Origin: DASUAS01 sp963809795
GTDB taxonomy: Bacteria; Actinomycetota; Acidimicrobiia; IMCC26256; DASPTH01
Direction: 5' to 3'
DNA length: 64,000 nucleotides
Assembly (NCBI GenBank): GCA_963809795.1
Contig: CAWELN010000030.1
Span: forward strand, 1 to 64,000
Shown: one piece after another, positions 34,350 through 42,888 of the stretch
How the letters are laid out: every line of letters begins with the position of its first letter
Numbering within the stretch: position 1 is the first letter of the stretch
Position numbers and translations under genes: made by a program
The notes under the pieces: generated by a model
The model's database searches: none
The model's input: only the letters and a program-made list of their open reading frames with translations
What the model was told of the DNA's origin: nothing

Positions 34350-35474
34350 TCAGCTCGCGGCGGCGCGGGCGCTGATCAGGAACATGGCGGCGATCAGCAG
34401 GGCGAGGACGATGCCGGTGACCAGGACCGGCTGGCCGGTGAAGGTCGCGGCGGCCACGAGCAGGACCGCGACCGCCGAGACCGCGAGGCGCAGCCGGTGC
34501 ACGCCGAAGAGCAGCGTCTGGATGAACACGACCGCCGCCACGTAGAGCACGACCGGGATCGTGAAGGCCGCCGCGGCGCCGGTGTCGGACACGTGGGCGT
34601 GGCCGGTGACCGAGTCGACCACCACCCCCACGCCCGCGCCGACCGCGGCGGCGGCGGCGAACACCACGTAGTGGCCGTAGCCCCAGGGGAACCCGACCTT
34701 GTTCGACACCAACGACGACGCCGCCGGCTTGGCGAAGTAGAGCCACCACATGGAGAACACGGTGAGGAGGGCACCGACCGCGGTGAGCACCGCGGTGGTG
34801 TCGCCGCTCCGGTCGTCGACCACCGCCTGGAACGCGACCGACGACGCCAGGATGGTCTCGCCGAGCACGATGATCGTGAACAGGCCGTAGCGCTCCGCGA
34901 TGTGCGCCGGGTGCCACGGTGTCTTCTCCGCCAGCTCCGCCCACACGGGGACCGCCAGCTCGGCGAGGCCGAGCACGACGAACGCCCAGATCGGCCAGCC
35001 GAGCAGGGCCACTCCGCCCCACCCGACCATGCACAGGGTCTCCCCCGCCGCGAACCGGTGCACGGTGGCGCGGCGGGCCTGGTCGTAGCGTCCCGCCCGC
35101 AACCAGAGGGACACGAGACCGGCGCGGATCACCAGGTAGCCGACGAACACGATGTCGAAGTCGCGGTGCTCGAAGGCGCGCGGCACGCCGGCGGCGAGGA
35201 TGAGGACCCCGGTGATCTGCACCAGCGTGAGCAGGCGGTAGACCACATCGTCGTTGTCGTAGGCGGAGGAGAACCACGTGAAGTTCATCCACGCCCACCA
35301 GATGGCGAAGAAGACGAGCACGTAGCTCACGACCGCGCTGCCGGCATCGTCTGCCGCGATCGCATGGTGCAGGAGCGCGGCTGCCCGCGACACCGCCACC
35401 ACGAAGCAGAGGTCGAAGAGCAGCTCGAGCGGCGTCGACGCCCGGTGCTCCTCGTCGGTGTCTCGCGACGTCAT
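34350..35474 (-). CDS. ltrA: LtrA-family low-temperature-requirement membrane protein
   Basis: The protein has 374 residues from ATG 35474 (MTSRDTDEEHRASTPLELLF). The family signatures TPLELLFDLCFVVAVSRAAA, FFAIWWAWMNFTWFSSAYDN and ERYGLFTIIVLGETILASSV are all present, with about ten membrane helices. The function is unknown; Listeria LtrA is needed for growth in the cold. Confidence 0.9.
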   Translation of the reverse strand: MTSRDTDEEHRASTPLELLFDLCFVVAVSRAAALLHHAIAADDAGSAVVSYVLVFFAIWWAWMNFTWFSSAYDNDDVVYRLLTLVQITGVLILAAGVPRAFEHRDFDIVFVGYLVIRAGLVSLWLRAGRYDQARRATVHRFAAGETLCMVGWGGVALLGWPIWAFVVLGLAELAVPVWAELAEKTPWHPAHIAERYGLFTIIVLGETILASSVAFQAVVDDRSGDTTAVLTAVGALLTVFSMWWLYFAKPAASSLVSNKVGFPWGYGHYVVFAAAAAVGAGVGVVVDSVTGHAHVSDTGAAAAFTIPVVLYVAAVVFIQTLLFGVHRLRLAVSAVAVLLVAAATFTGQPVLVTGIVLALLIAAMFLISARAAAS

Positions 35475-35550
35475 CGGTCGGCGCCAGGACCCGCTCGCCA
35501 CCGCTCGACGGTAGCGGCGGATCGGCACCGCTGGTCGGTACGCTGCGCCG

Positions 35551-35934
35551 GTGACGGTGACCGGGATGGCCAACCTGGCGGTGAAGGTGTCCGATCTCGA
35601 CGCCGCGTGCGCGTTCTACGAGCGCGCCGGCGGCGAGATCCGCGACCGCATCGAATGGAACGGTGCCCAGCGCGCCGACGTGCTCATGGGGCCGTTGGTC
35701 ATCACGCTGTTCACGCGCGCGATCTACGAGGACGTGGTCGCGTTGCCCGCGGAGGGCTTCCTGCACCCGGCGCTGTTCACCGACGACCTCGACGCCGAGC
35801 TCGCCGGCCACGAGGTGCTGTGGGGCCCGGAGATCGTCGAGGGACCGTTCGGCCGCCGCCGGATCGCGTTCGTCGCCGCGCCCGGCGGCATCCGCCTGGA
35901 GTTCATGGAGCAACTGGAGGCCGATCCAGGATGA
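35551..35934 (+). CDS. VOC-family (glyoxalase-like) protein 1
   Basis: The protein has 127 residues, one betaalphabetabetabeta pair: NLAVKVSDLDAACAFYERAG at the start and RIAFVAAPGGIRLEFMEQLE at the end. It lacks the usual N-terminal metal His. The stop overlaps the next VOC gene (ATGA), so the two are co-translated and may form a heterodimer. Confidence 0.85.
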   Translation: MTVTGMANLAVKVSDLDAACAFYERAGGEIRDRIEWNGAQRADVLMGPLVITLFTRAIYEDVVALPAEGFLHPALFTDDLDAELAGHEVLWGPEIVEGPFGRRRIAFVAAPGGIRLEFMEQLEADPG

Positions 35935-36302
35935 AGGTGACCCGGTTCCACCACGTGTCCGTCAACTGCCACGACGCGACGCTCGACGACATGGTCGCCT
36001 TCTACGGCGGTCTGCTCGAGCTCGACGACGTGCCGCGGCCCGACATCCCCGGCGTCGGTGGGCACTGGCACGCGGTCGGCGACCAACAGCTGCACGTGGT
36101 CGCGGCGCCGCCGCGGGGCACGCCGATCGACTCCACCGGCAACCACTACTGCGTGGCGGTGGCCGACCTCGACGCCGCCATCGCCGAGCTCGAGGCGCGC
36201 GGGATCCCCTATCAGCGTGGCGTCCAGAACGAGTCCGTGGTGCAGATCTGGATCAACGACCCGGCCGGCAACACCCTCGAGCTCCAGCAGGAGATCGCGT
36301 GA
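35931..36302 (+). CDS. VOC-family (glyoxalase-like) protein 2
   Basis: The protein has 123 residues from ATG 35931. Metal-type ligands are visible: TRFHHVSVNCHDA (His), GNHYCVAVADLDAA (His) and NTLELQQEIA (Glu). Sequence features are closer to dioxygenase or epimerase VOC enzymes than to the first protein. It overlaps the following Gfo/Idh gene by four bases. Confidence 0.85.
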   Translation: MKVTRFHHVSVNCHDATLDDMVAFYGGLLELDDVPRPDIPGVGGHWHAVGDQQLHVVAAPPRGTPIDSTGNHYCVAVADLDAAIAELEARGIPYQRGVQNESVVQIWINDPAGNTLELQQEIA

Positions 36303-37403
36303 ACGCCGATACGTCGTTCCAGCCCTTCGACCGGCCGGTCCGCGCCGCATTCGTCGGCCTCGGCCGCATCTACGACCTCAACGTGCGGGCGTATCTCGAC
36401 AACTCCGACGTCGAGGTCGTCGCGCTCGTCGACCCGAGTGAGGAGCGACGCGGCGCAACGCGGGCGCCAGTGGCCCGACGCGCACACCTTCGCGTCGGTC
36501 GACGAGCTGGCCGTGAGCGGGATCGAGGTCGACGCGGTCGAGGCACTGCTCCCGATACCCCTGCACGCCGACGGCGTGGTCGACCTGCTCGGCCACGGCT
36601 GGCACGTGAACCTGCAGAAGCCCATGTGCAACGACCTCGCCGACGCGCACCGGATGCTCGACGCGGCGAAGGCGAACGACCGGGTGCTGCGGGTGATGGA
36701 GAACTACCTGTTCTACGAACCGCTCCAGCGCCTGAAGGCGACGGTCGAGGCCGGCACCCTCGGCGAGGTCGCCGGCTACCACCTCAAGATGGTCGGCAGC
36801 GGCCGCGGCGGCTGGGACGTCCCGATGAGCAGCTACGAGTGGCAGTTCCTCCAGATGCGCAACGGTCGCGGCATCCTCGTGTTCGACGACGGATGGCACA
36901 AGCTGGCGACCGCGCTGTGGCTGTTCGGCCCGGTCGTCGAGGTCAGGGCATGGATCGGCAGCACCGAGGTGGTACCGGGCATCGCGATGGACGCGCCCAC
37001 GACGATCTCCTGGGAGCACGCGAACGGGATCCGCGGCGTGTGGGACATCACCCTCGCCACCGACATGTACCTCCGCTCCGACTACTACACGAACGACGAG
37101 CGTTGGGAGGTCACCGGCCGGCGCGGGTACGCGCGCGTCAACCGCTGCACGGGCCGCGGCGTCCAGCAGCCGAGCCTCGAGGTCTACACCGACGGCGAGC
37201 TCACGCAGTTCCACGCCCTCGACGACGACTGGGGCAGCAGCTTCCGCGAGTCCGGCCGGCACTGGCTGCGTTGGTTGCACACCGGCGACGGCCCGCTGTG
37301 GTGGAGCGGCGAGGACGCGCTGGACGTGCTGCGGTTCGCGCTGGCCGCGTACGAGAGCAGCGCGGCCGGCGGCATCGGCATCGACCCGAGGACGGTGACG
37401 TAG
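36299..37403 (+). CDS. Gfo/Idh/MocA-family oxidoreductase with a single-base frameshift
   Basis: From GTG 36299 the protein reads FVGLGRIYDLNVRAYLDNSD, then the Rossmann acidic end VEVVALVDPSEERR. An extra G near 36451 breaks the frame; removing it gives AQRGRQWPDAHTF and continues to TVT at 37403. The rest shows the family EKP-like motif as HVNLQKPMCNDLADAHRMLD, then ENYLFYEPLQRLKATVE. The enzyme would oxidise or reduce a sugar-like or cyclitol substrate with NAD(P). The intact downstream 320 residues argue for sequence error or a very recent mutation. Confidence 0.85.
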
Positions 37404-38441
37404 ATGCAGGCGTGGCGCGTCCACCGGCACGGCGAACCGGCGGAGGTGCTGGAGCTCGACGAGATCCCGGCACCGACCGCGACCGACCTCGCGGGGCTGG
37501 GGATGCACATGAGCGGCTGGGTGCCCGTGGGCCCCGGCGTCGAACCCTTCACCGACTGGGTGATCCTGCGCATGACCGTCGCCGCGCTGGCGCTGCCCGA
37601 CGTGACCATGGCGCGCGGCACCTACCCGGTACCGGTCGCCATGCCCTACGTGTCCGGTCAGGAGGGAGTGGGCGTGGTGACCGACGCCGCCCCCGCCCGG
37701 CGCGACCTGCTCGGCAAGCGGGTGGCCGCGGTGTGCATCCAGCCCTTCGGGAGCCTGGCGCCGGTGTCGGTGGGCATCTCCACCATGTTCGAGGTGCCGG
37801 ACTCGATGTCGGACGAAGACGCCGCCGGCTTCATGATCCCCGCCCACACCGCCTGGCATGCGGTGCACCGGCGCGGGCACGTGCAGCCGGGCGAGACCGT
37901 CGGCGTGCTCGGTGCGGCGGGCGGCCTCGGGGCCGCGATCGTCCAATTGTGCGTGGCCGCCGGTTGCGACGTGGTCGCGGTGGTCGGTGGCGCGGAGAAG
38001 GCGGCCGTGGTCGAGGAGCTCGGGGCCCGTGCGGTCGACCATGCCGCGGTCGACGCCGTGGAAGGCGTGCGGGCCGCCACCGACGGCCGGGGCCTCGACG
38101 TGCTGGTCGATCCGGTGCAGGGCGAGACCGGCGCCCGCCTCCGTGATCTCCTCGTGCCCGACGGCCGGCACGTGCTGTGCGGGCACGCCGGCGGCCTGAT
38201 CGCGCACGATCCGCACTTCTACGTGCGCAACCACACGCTGATCGGCGCCACCCTGGGCGGGTACCCGCGCCAGGAGATGCGGCGCATCCACGACGAGACG
38301 CAATCGGCCATCGAGGCGCTCGTCGCCGAAGGGCGGTATCGGCCACTGGTCAGCCGGTGCGTCGACTTCGCCGACGTGCCCGCCGCGGTCACCGACCTCG
38401 CCGAACGCCGCACCTGGGGTCGCGTGGTCGTGCGGATCTGA
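37404..38441 (+). CDS. MDR-family quinone oxidoreductase / alcohol dehydrogenase
   Basis: The protein has 345 residues, starting immediately after the Gfo/Idh stop. The GroES-like N-terminal part contains VAMPYVSGQEGVGVVTDAAP. The Rossmann loop is VGVLGAAGGLGAAIVQLCVA. The zinc ligands of classical alcohol dehydrogenases are lacking, so it is a zinc-independent QOR/enoyl-reductase type using NADPH. It is the last gene of the VOC-VOC-Gfo-MDR run. Confidence 0.88.
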   Translation: MQAWRVHRHGEPAEVLELDEIPAPTATDLAGLGMHMSGWVPVGPGVEPFTDWVILRMTVAALALPDVTMARGTYPVPVAMPYVSGQEGVGVVTDAAPARRDLLGKRVAAVCIQPFGSLAPVSVGISTMFEVPDSMSDEDAAGFMIPAHTAWHAVHRRGHVQPGETVGVLGAAGGLGAAIVQLCVAAGCDVVAVVGGAEKAAVVEELGARAVDHAAVDAVEGVRAATDGRGLDVLVDPVQGETGARLRDLLVPDGRHVLCGHAGGLIAHDPHFYVRNHTLIGATLGGYPRQEMRRIHDETQSAIEALVAEGRYRPLVSRCVDFADVPAAVTDLAERRTWGRVVVRI

Positions 38442-38444
38442 CGG

Positions 38445-38981
38445 TCACCTGAGGTCGAGGGCGTCGACGGTGACCGGGCACGGCTCTCCGCGCGCGGCCC
38501 CGCAGACCTCGGTGGCGCAGAGGCGACAGAGCGCGGGCCCGGGGCTGGGCGCACGCACCAGAGCGACCAGGAGCTTGTCGAGCAACCGCGCGAGCTGCGC
38601 CCGTTCGGCGGGCGTCAGCGTGGCGAGCGTGTCGGTGAGGACCGCGGCGCGGTCGTCGGTGACCGTCCGGGCCCGGCGCCGACCTTCGGGGGTCAGCGCG
38701 ACGACCGTCACCCGGCCGTCGTCGGCCGCGCCCCGGGTGACGAGCCCCTCGGCCTCCAGCGCGTCGACGAGGCGCACCACCCCCGACGACGTCAGGCCGA
38801 GCACCCGCCGCAGCGCGTCGATGCGTGGCGGATCCACGAAGAACCGTTCGATCACCGACACCGCGGTCGCCGCCGACGGCGCGCGCTCGCCGTCAGCGGT
38901 GACCGCGTCCTGCACCCGGTCGGTGATCCGCAGCGCAAGCGCCCCGAGCCGGTTCGCCGTGGCGTCGAAGGCGTCGGTCAC
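38445..38981 (-). CDS. MarR-type regulator with Cys-rich C-terminus
   Basis: The gene encodes 178 residues from GTG 38981, overlapping the DUF3224 stop. The winged helix is seen in PRIDALRRVLGLTSSGVVRL, VDALEAEGLVTRG and AADDGRVTVVALTPEGRRRA. The C-terminal tail has four cysteines (CRLCATEVCGAARGEPC), suggesting metal or redox sensing. It is probably the repressor of its own operon through the palindrome at 39392-39414. Confidence 0.85.
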   Translation of the reverse strand: MTDAFDATANRLGALALRITDRVQDAVTADGERAPSAATAVSVIERFFVDPPRIDALRRVLGLTSSGVVRLVDALEAEGLVTRGAADDGRVTVVALTPEGRRRARTVTDDRAAVLTDTLATLTPAERAQLARLLDKLLVALVRAPSPGPALCRLCATEVCGAARGEPCPVTVDALDLR

Positions 38982-39376
38982 CGCAGGTCGTAGTCGAGTC
39001 GGTAGACCGGCGTCCCGTCCGAGGTCGCCTCGCTGATCCCCGCGCCGCTCATCCCCGCGAGCGCACCGGTGCCCGAGCCGTCGACGACCTCCCATTCGCT
39101 GCGGGCCACCGTCCCGTCGTAGCCGCCGGTCATCCGGAGCACCACGCTCCCCTCGGCGTCACCGACGCGGCCCTCGATGCGCTGGAAGCCGAGGTAGTCG
39201 GCCGTCCCGTCGGAGCGGTAGACGGCGAGCCAGTCGGCCGCGCCCTCGCCCTCGATGTCGCCGTGGAGGGCCTGGGTGACCTTCGTGGTCGTGAGCTTCC
39301 GGTCGTCGTCGATCTCGTGGAACGGTTGCTCGTCCCAGCTGGTGATCTCCAGGGTTCCCTCGGCATGGGTGGCCAT
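38978..39376 (-). CDS. DUF3224-domain protein
   Basis: The protein has 132 residues, an allene-oxide-cyclase-like beta-barrel family: GTLEITSWDEQPFHEIDDDR, KVTQALHGDIEGEGAADWLA and GFQRIEGRVGDAEGSVVLRM. The function is unknown; the family is widespread in actinobacteria. It is the first gene of a two-gene operon with the MarR regulator. Confidence 0.88.
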   Translation of the reverse strand: MATHAEGTLEITSWDEQPFHEIDDDRKLTTTKVTQALHGDIEGEGAADWLAVYRSDGTADYLGFQRIEGRVGDAEGSVVLRMTGGYDGTVARSEWEVVDGSGTGALAGMSGAGISEATSDGTPVYRLDYDLR

Positions 39377-39391
39377 GGTGGCTCCTCTCGG

Positions 39392-39414
39392 TAGGTGTGT
39401 GAGTCACTCACCTA
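39392..39414. promoter_or_regulatory. 23-bp near-perfect palindrome, probable MarR operator
   Basis: The left half TAGGTGTGTGA and the right half TCACTCACCTA surround a central G; ten of eleven positions are symmetric. It lies 15 bases upstream of the DUF3224 start, where a repressor bound there would block transcription. MarR proteins bind such dyads as dimers. Confidence 0.65.
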
Positions 39415-39507
39415 TCTACCCGGATGCCGCGTCGGACAACCGCCGCCGCGACCTCGTCGCCGGGCGGATACTTCGGGTCACGCTGCTCCATCGCCGGACA
39501 CCTCCCG

Positions 39508-39531
39508 CCGGCGAACGGCGCACTTCGCCGG
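39508..39531 (-). terminator. Possible hairpin terminator
   Basis: CCGGCGAA (39508-39515) and TTCGCCGG (39524-39531) form an 8-bp stem with an 8-nt loop, 49 bases past the stop of the RibD/DHFR-like gene. No T-run is seen, so it is uncertain. Confidence 0.35.
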
Positions 39532-39579
39532 GCCGGCCGCAGAGACTGTTGCACGGACCGCACCGACAGATCCGCACGC

Positions 39580-40191
39580 CTACTCCTGCGGCAGCGTCTC
39601 CTTCGCCTCGTCGTACGACCCCGTGGGCGGATTCGGGTCCGGCCCGTACACGAGGTACAGCACGCCCGTACTGAATGGTTGCGACGAGATCAGCGTGAGT
39701 TGTCGAGCGGGGTCACCCTCCGCGAACAGCTTCAGCCCCGACCCGGCGGTTGCCGGGTGGACGAACAGATGCAGCTCATCGAGCAGGCCTGCGTCGAGGA
39801 GCTGCCGCACGACCGACACCGACCCGCTCAACGCGATCCGCCTGATCGCCGGGTCGTTCTTGAGCGCGGTGACGGCCTCGACGAGATCACCCTCCAGCTG
39901 CTCCGAATTGCGCCAGGCGAACTCCTGTGGGCTCCGTGACACGACGATCTTGCGTACGTCGCCCAGCCGCTTGGCCATCGCGGCATCCGCCTCTCCGGCA
40001 GCCTCCCGTTCGGGCCACGCTCCCGCGAAGCTGTCGTAGGTGACACGGCCGAACAGCATCACGTCGGCGTCGTGCGTCCCGTCGACGGCTTTCCCCATCT
40101 CCTCGTTGAAGTACGGAAAGTGCCAGTTGCCCACGCCGGGGTCGACAACGCCGTCGAGCGCCGTGAACATGCTGGCTGTGATCGTGGCCAT
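39580..40191 (-). CDS. Dihydrofolate-reductase/RibD-C-like family protein
   Basis: The protein has 203 residues. It reads MATITASMFTALDGVVDPGV, then DADVMLFGRVTYDSFAGAWP, KIVVSRSPQEFAW and LSGSVSVVRQLLDAGLLDEL, the typical order of the RibD C-terminal/DHFR superfamily. It probably reduces a small heterocycle with NADPH; the substrate is unknown. It is a single gene on the minus strand. Confidence 0.85.
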   Translation of the reverse strand: MATITASMFTALDGVVDPGVGNWHFPYFNEEMGKAVDGTHDADVMLFGRVTYDSFAGAWPEREAAGEADAAMAKRLGDVRKIVVSRSPQEFAWRNSEQLEGDLVEAVTALKNDPAIRRIALSGSVSVVRQLLDAGLLDELHLFVHPATAGSGLKLFAEGDPARQLTLISSQPFSTGVLYLVYGPDPNPPTGSYDEAKETLPQE

Positions 40192-40296
40192 CGGGTTCTC
40201 CCGTCGCGTAGGTCATGCCTTCTTGATCCTGCCCTTCTGACGGCACGGCCGGGCGAAACTCATCGCCCCCTCGTGACGGGTGAGTGCGCGAACTCC

Positions 40297-41157
40297 TCAG
40301 GCTTCGAGGTCGCGGTTCTCCGGGACGAATTGGCTGGCGTGGAAGGTCGCTCCCTGCGGGTCCTTGATGACCGCGGTCCTGGTCCACGGGGCATCGACGG
40401 GTCCGGCGACGACCTCACCGCCGAGCTCGCGTGCCTTCGTGGCTGTCGTGTCAGCGTCGTCGACCGCGAAGGTGACGCTCCAGTGCGCCGGCGTCTCGGA
40501 GTCGTCGGGTGCGATCGGATCGAGCGCGGCGACGACGTCGATGAAGCCTGCGGGCGCGCCCATCTGCGCCATCTGGTCGCGGAGGCCAGGCGTGCTCTCC
40601 TCGAGGTGATCTCCGTAGCCGGGAAGCGTCCACATGACACCTGCGGGCAACTCCAGCGTCTCCCAACCGAACACGGCGCCGTAGAACGCCTTGGCCGCTT
40701 CGGGGTCGCGGGTGGCGAGGCCGTTGAAGTTCAACGAGCCGTGTTCGTTGACGACCTTCGCACCGCGGTGGTTCTTGGCCTGCCAGACGCAGAACACCGC
40801 ACCCTCGGGGTCGGCGACGACTGCCATCCTCCCGGCGTCGAGCACGTCGAAGGGCTCCGAGAGCACCGTGCCGCCGGCCGCGCGGGCTCTGGCTGCCGTC
40901 TCGTCGGCACTGTCGACCCAGACATAGGTGTTCCACATCGCCAACGGTGGCGCGCCTTCGGGCATCGACGCCACCGCGGCCACGTCGCCGTCCCGGATCC
41001 GGCCGATGATGTACGCGCCCGGCGATCCTTCGGGCATCACGTCTTCGAATTCCCAACCGAAGAGGCCGCGGTAGAAGGGAAGGGCCGCTTCCGGGTCGGG
41101 CTGGTTGGTGTCGATCCAACAAGGGACGCCTGGGATGTATCCGTCTCGTTCGGGCAC
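40297..41157 (-). CDS. Two-domain VOC/glyoxalase-like protein
   Basis: The protein has 286 residues from GTG 41157, with GAGGAGG about 8 bases upstream deciding the start. It consists of two VOC domains in tandem: PCWIDTNQPDPEAALPFYRG plus MAVVADPEGAVFCVWQAKNH, and NFNGLATRDPEAAKAFYGAV plus TAVIKDPQGATFHASQFVPE. The arrangement is that of the actinobacterial 27-kDa antigen CFP30B-type proteins. The biochemical role is not established. Confidence 0.88.
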   Translation of the reverse strand: MPERDGYIPGVPCWIDTNQPDPEAALPFYRGLFGWEFEDVMPEGSPGAYIIGRIRDGDVAAVASMPEGAPPLAMWNTYVWVDSADETAARARAAGGTVLSEPFDVLDAGRMAVVADPEGAVFCVWQAKNHRGAKVVNEHGSLNFNGLATRDPEAAKAFYGAVFGWETLELPAGVMWTLPGYGDHLEESTPGLRDQMAQMGAPAGFIDVVAALDPIAPDDSETPAHWSVTFAVDDADTTATKARELGGEVVAGPVDAPWTRTAVIKDPQGATFHASQFVPENRDLEA

Positions 41158-41280
41158 GACCGTCCTCCTCTGCATTCGGGTTCGTCGCACCGACCCTACG
41201 AAGGAAAGCGGCCAACCGCTGGCCGCAATGAAGCACGGTCGGAGCGCGGTGATCGGACCGTTCGGTACGATCCCCACAGA

Positions 41281-42843
41281 GTGCCGGGCGGCATGGGCGT
41301 CGGACGCGAGGACTGCTTGGGCGAATACGACGACATCATCGTGGGAGGCGGCTCGGCCGGTCTCGCGCTCGCGACCCGGCTGACCGAGGACGAGGACCGG
41401 CAGGTTCTGCTGATCGAGGCGGGGCCCGATCCCGGGATCGCGGATGCCGACCGGCTCGGCGACCAGATGCGCTTCGCGGCGACGCTCACCGACTGGGCGA
41501 TCGATGCCTCGTACATCGCTGGCGGCGCCCCGCTCAACTACCCGCAGGGACGGAAGATGGGCGGCGGGTCGGCGGTGAACGGTGCGTTCGCCGTCCGCGG
41601 TGTTCCCGACGACTACGAGCGCTGGGCTGCGGTCGCGGGCGAGGACTGGTCGTGGTCGAACCTGCTGCGCGTCTTGTGCCGCCTGGAATCCGACCAGGAC
41701 TTCGGCGGCGCGGCGCATGGGACCGACGGCCCGGTTCCTGTCGTGCGCTGGCGCCCGGAGGAGCTCCTGCCGGACCAGCAGGCGTTTCGCGCCGCGGTCA
41801 TGGACCACGAGATCCCCTGGGTCGACGACCTCAACGCCCCGGGCGCGTCGGGCATCGGCTCGATGCCCATGAACCGGCGCGACGACGTCCGCATGTCGAC
41901 TGCGCTGACCTACCTGCCACTCACGGCGCAGCGAGGGAACCTGGCGATCTGGCCCGGCACCGAGGTGACCCGGGTTCTGCTCGAGCAGGGCCGCGCGATC
42001 GGGGTCGAGTACCCGCACGACGGAGCGCGGCAACAGGTACGCGGCTCCCGTGTGATCCTCTCGGCGGGGGCGCTCCAGTCGCCGACGCTGCTGTTGCGGT
42101 CCGGGATCGGCCCTGCTCGCCACCTCGCTGAGGTCGGTGGTGACTGCATGATCGACCTCCCGGGCGTCGGCGAGAACCTGATGGATCACCAAGGCACCGC
42201 GGTGTTCCTCGTGCCGCGCGACGAGCTCTCCTCGCCGGACGCTCGCGTGTGTCAGCTCGGGGCGCGCTACTCGTCGTCGCTCGGGACCGCCGAAGACGAC
42301 ATGTGGCTCAGCATGTGGAGCCCTTGGGACCTGACGGAGTTCCCCGACATGCAGAGCGCCCTCGGCGTGCGGTCGACCAGCGCGCTCGTCGTCGGTGTGC
42401 ACGACCCGTTGTCCCGAGGCACAGTGCGGCTGCGCACCACCGATCCCGGCGTGAGGCCGCAGGTCGACTTCCGGATGCTGACCGACCCCGGCGACCTCCC
42501 GCGACTCGTCGAGGGCCTCCAGCTCGTCATGAGCCTGGCGGGGCATGGCGCGTTCACCGCGTCGTACGCGGGCATCGGGTTGCTGGCACCATCGAGCGCG
42601 GACGACCGCGACGCCCTCGAGAGCTACATCAAGTCGACGGTCGGCGGGTGGTACCACGCTTCCGGCACCTGCCGCATGGGCACCGACCCCGACGATGGGG
42701 CCGTGGTCGACGGTCGTCTCCAGGTTCACGGCGTGGACGCGCTCCATGTGGTCGACGCGTCCGTGATGCCGACCGTCGTCCGGGCGCCCACCAACCTGAG
42801 CGCCATCGCCATCGGCGAGCGGGCCGCCGAGCTCCTTCGGTAG
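41281..42843 (+). CDS. GMC-family FAD-dependent oxidoreductase
   Basis: About 520 residues from GTG 41281; ATG 41293 is equally possible. The FAD-binding motif is DDIIVGGGSAGLALATRL, then GGSAVNGAFAVRGVPDDYER and GALQSPTLLLRSGIGPARHL. The active-site His is in WYHASGTCRMGTDPDDG; the second catalytic residue near the end is Asn (RAPTNLSAIAIGERAAELL). It oxidises an alcohol such as choline, a sugar or a sterol. The substrate is unknown. Confidence 0.9.
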   Translation: MPGGMGVGREDCLGEYDDIIVGGGSAGLALATRLTEDEDRQVLLIEAGPDPGIADADRLGDQMRFAATLTDWAIDASYIAGGAPLNYPQGRKMGGGSAVNGAFAVRGVPDDYERWAAVAGEDWSWSNLLRVLCRLESDQDFGGAAHGTDGPVPVVRWRPEELLPDQQAFRAAVMDHEIPWVDDLNAPGASGIGSMPMNRRDDVRMSTALTYLPLTAQRGNLAIWPGTEVTRVLLEQGRAIGVEYPHDGARQQVRGSRVILSAGALQSPTLLLRSGIGPARHLAEVGGDCMIDLPGVGENLMDHQGTAVFLVPRDELSSPDARVCQLGARYSSSLGTAEDDMWLSMWSPWDLTEFPDMQSALGVRSTSALVVGVHDPLSRGTVRLRTTDPGVRPQVDFRMLTDPGDLPRLVEGLQLVMSLAGHGAFTASYAGIGLLAPSSADDRDALESYIKSTVGGWYHASGTCRMGTDPDDGAVVDGRLQVHGVDALHVVDASVMPTVVRAPTNLSAIAIGERAAELLR

Positions 42844-42888
42844 GTCGACGGCGCGGTCCACGAGCAGCCGCGAGCTTCCGATCAGTGG

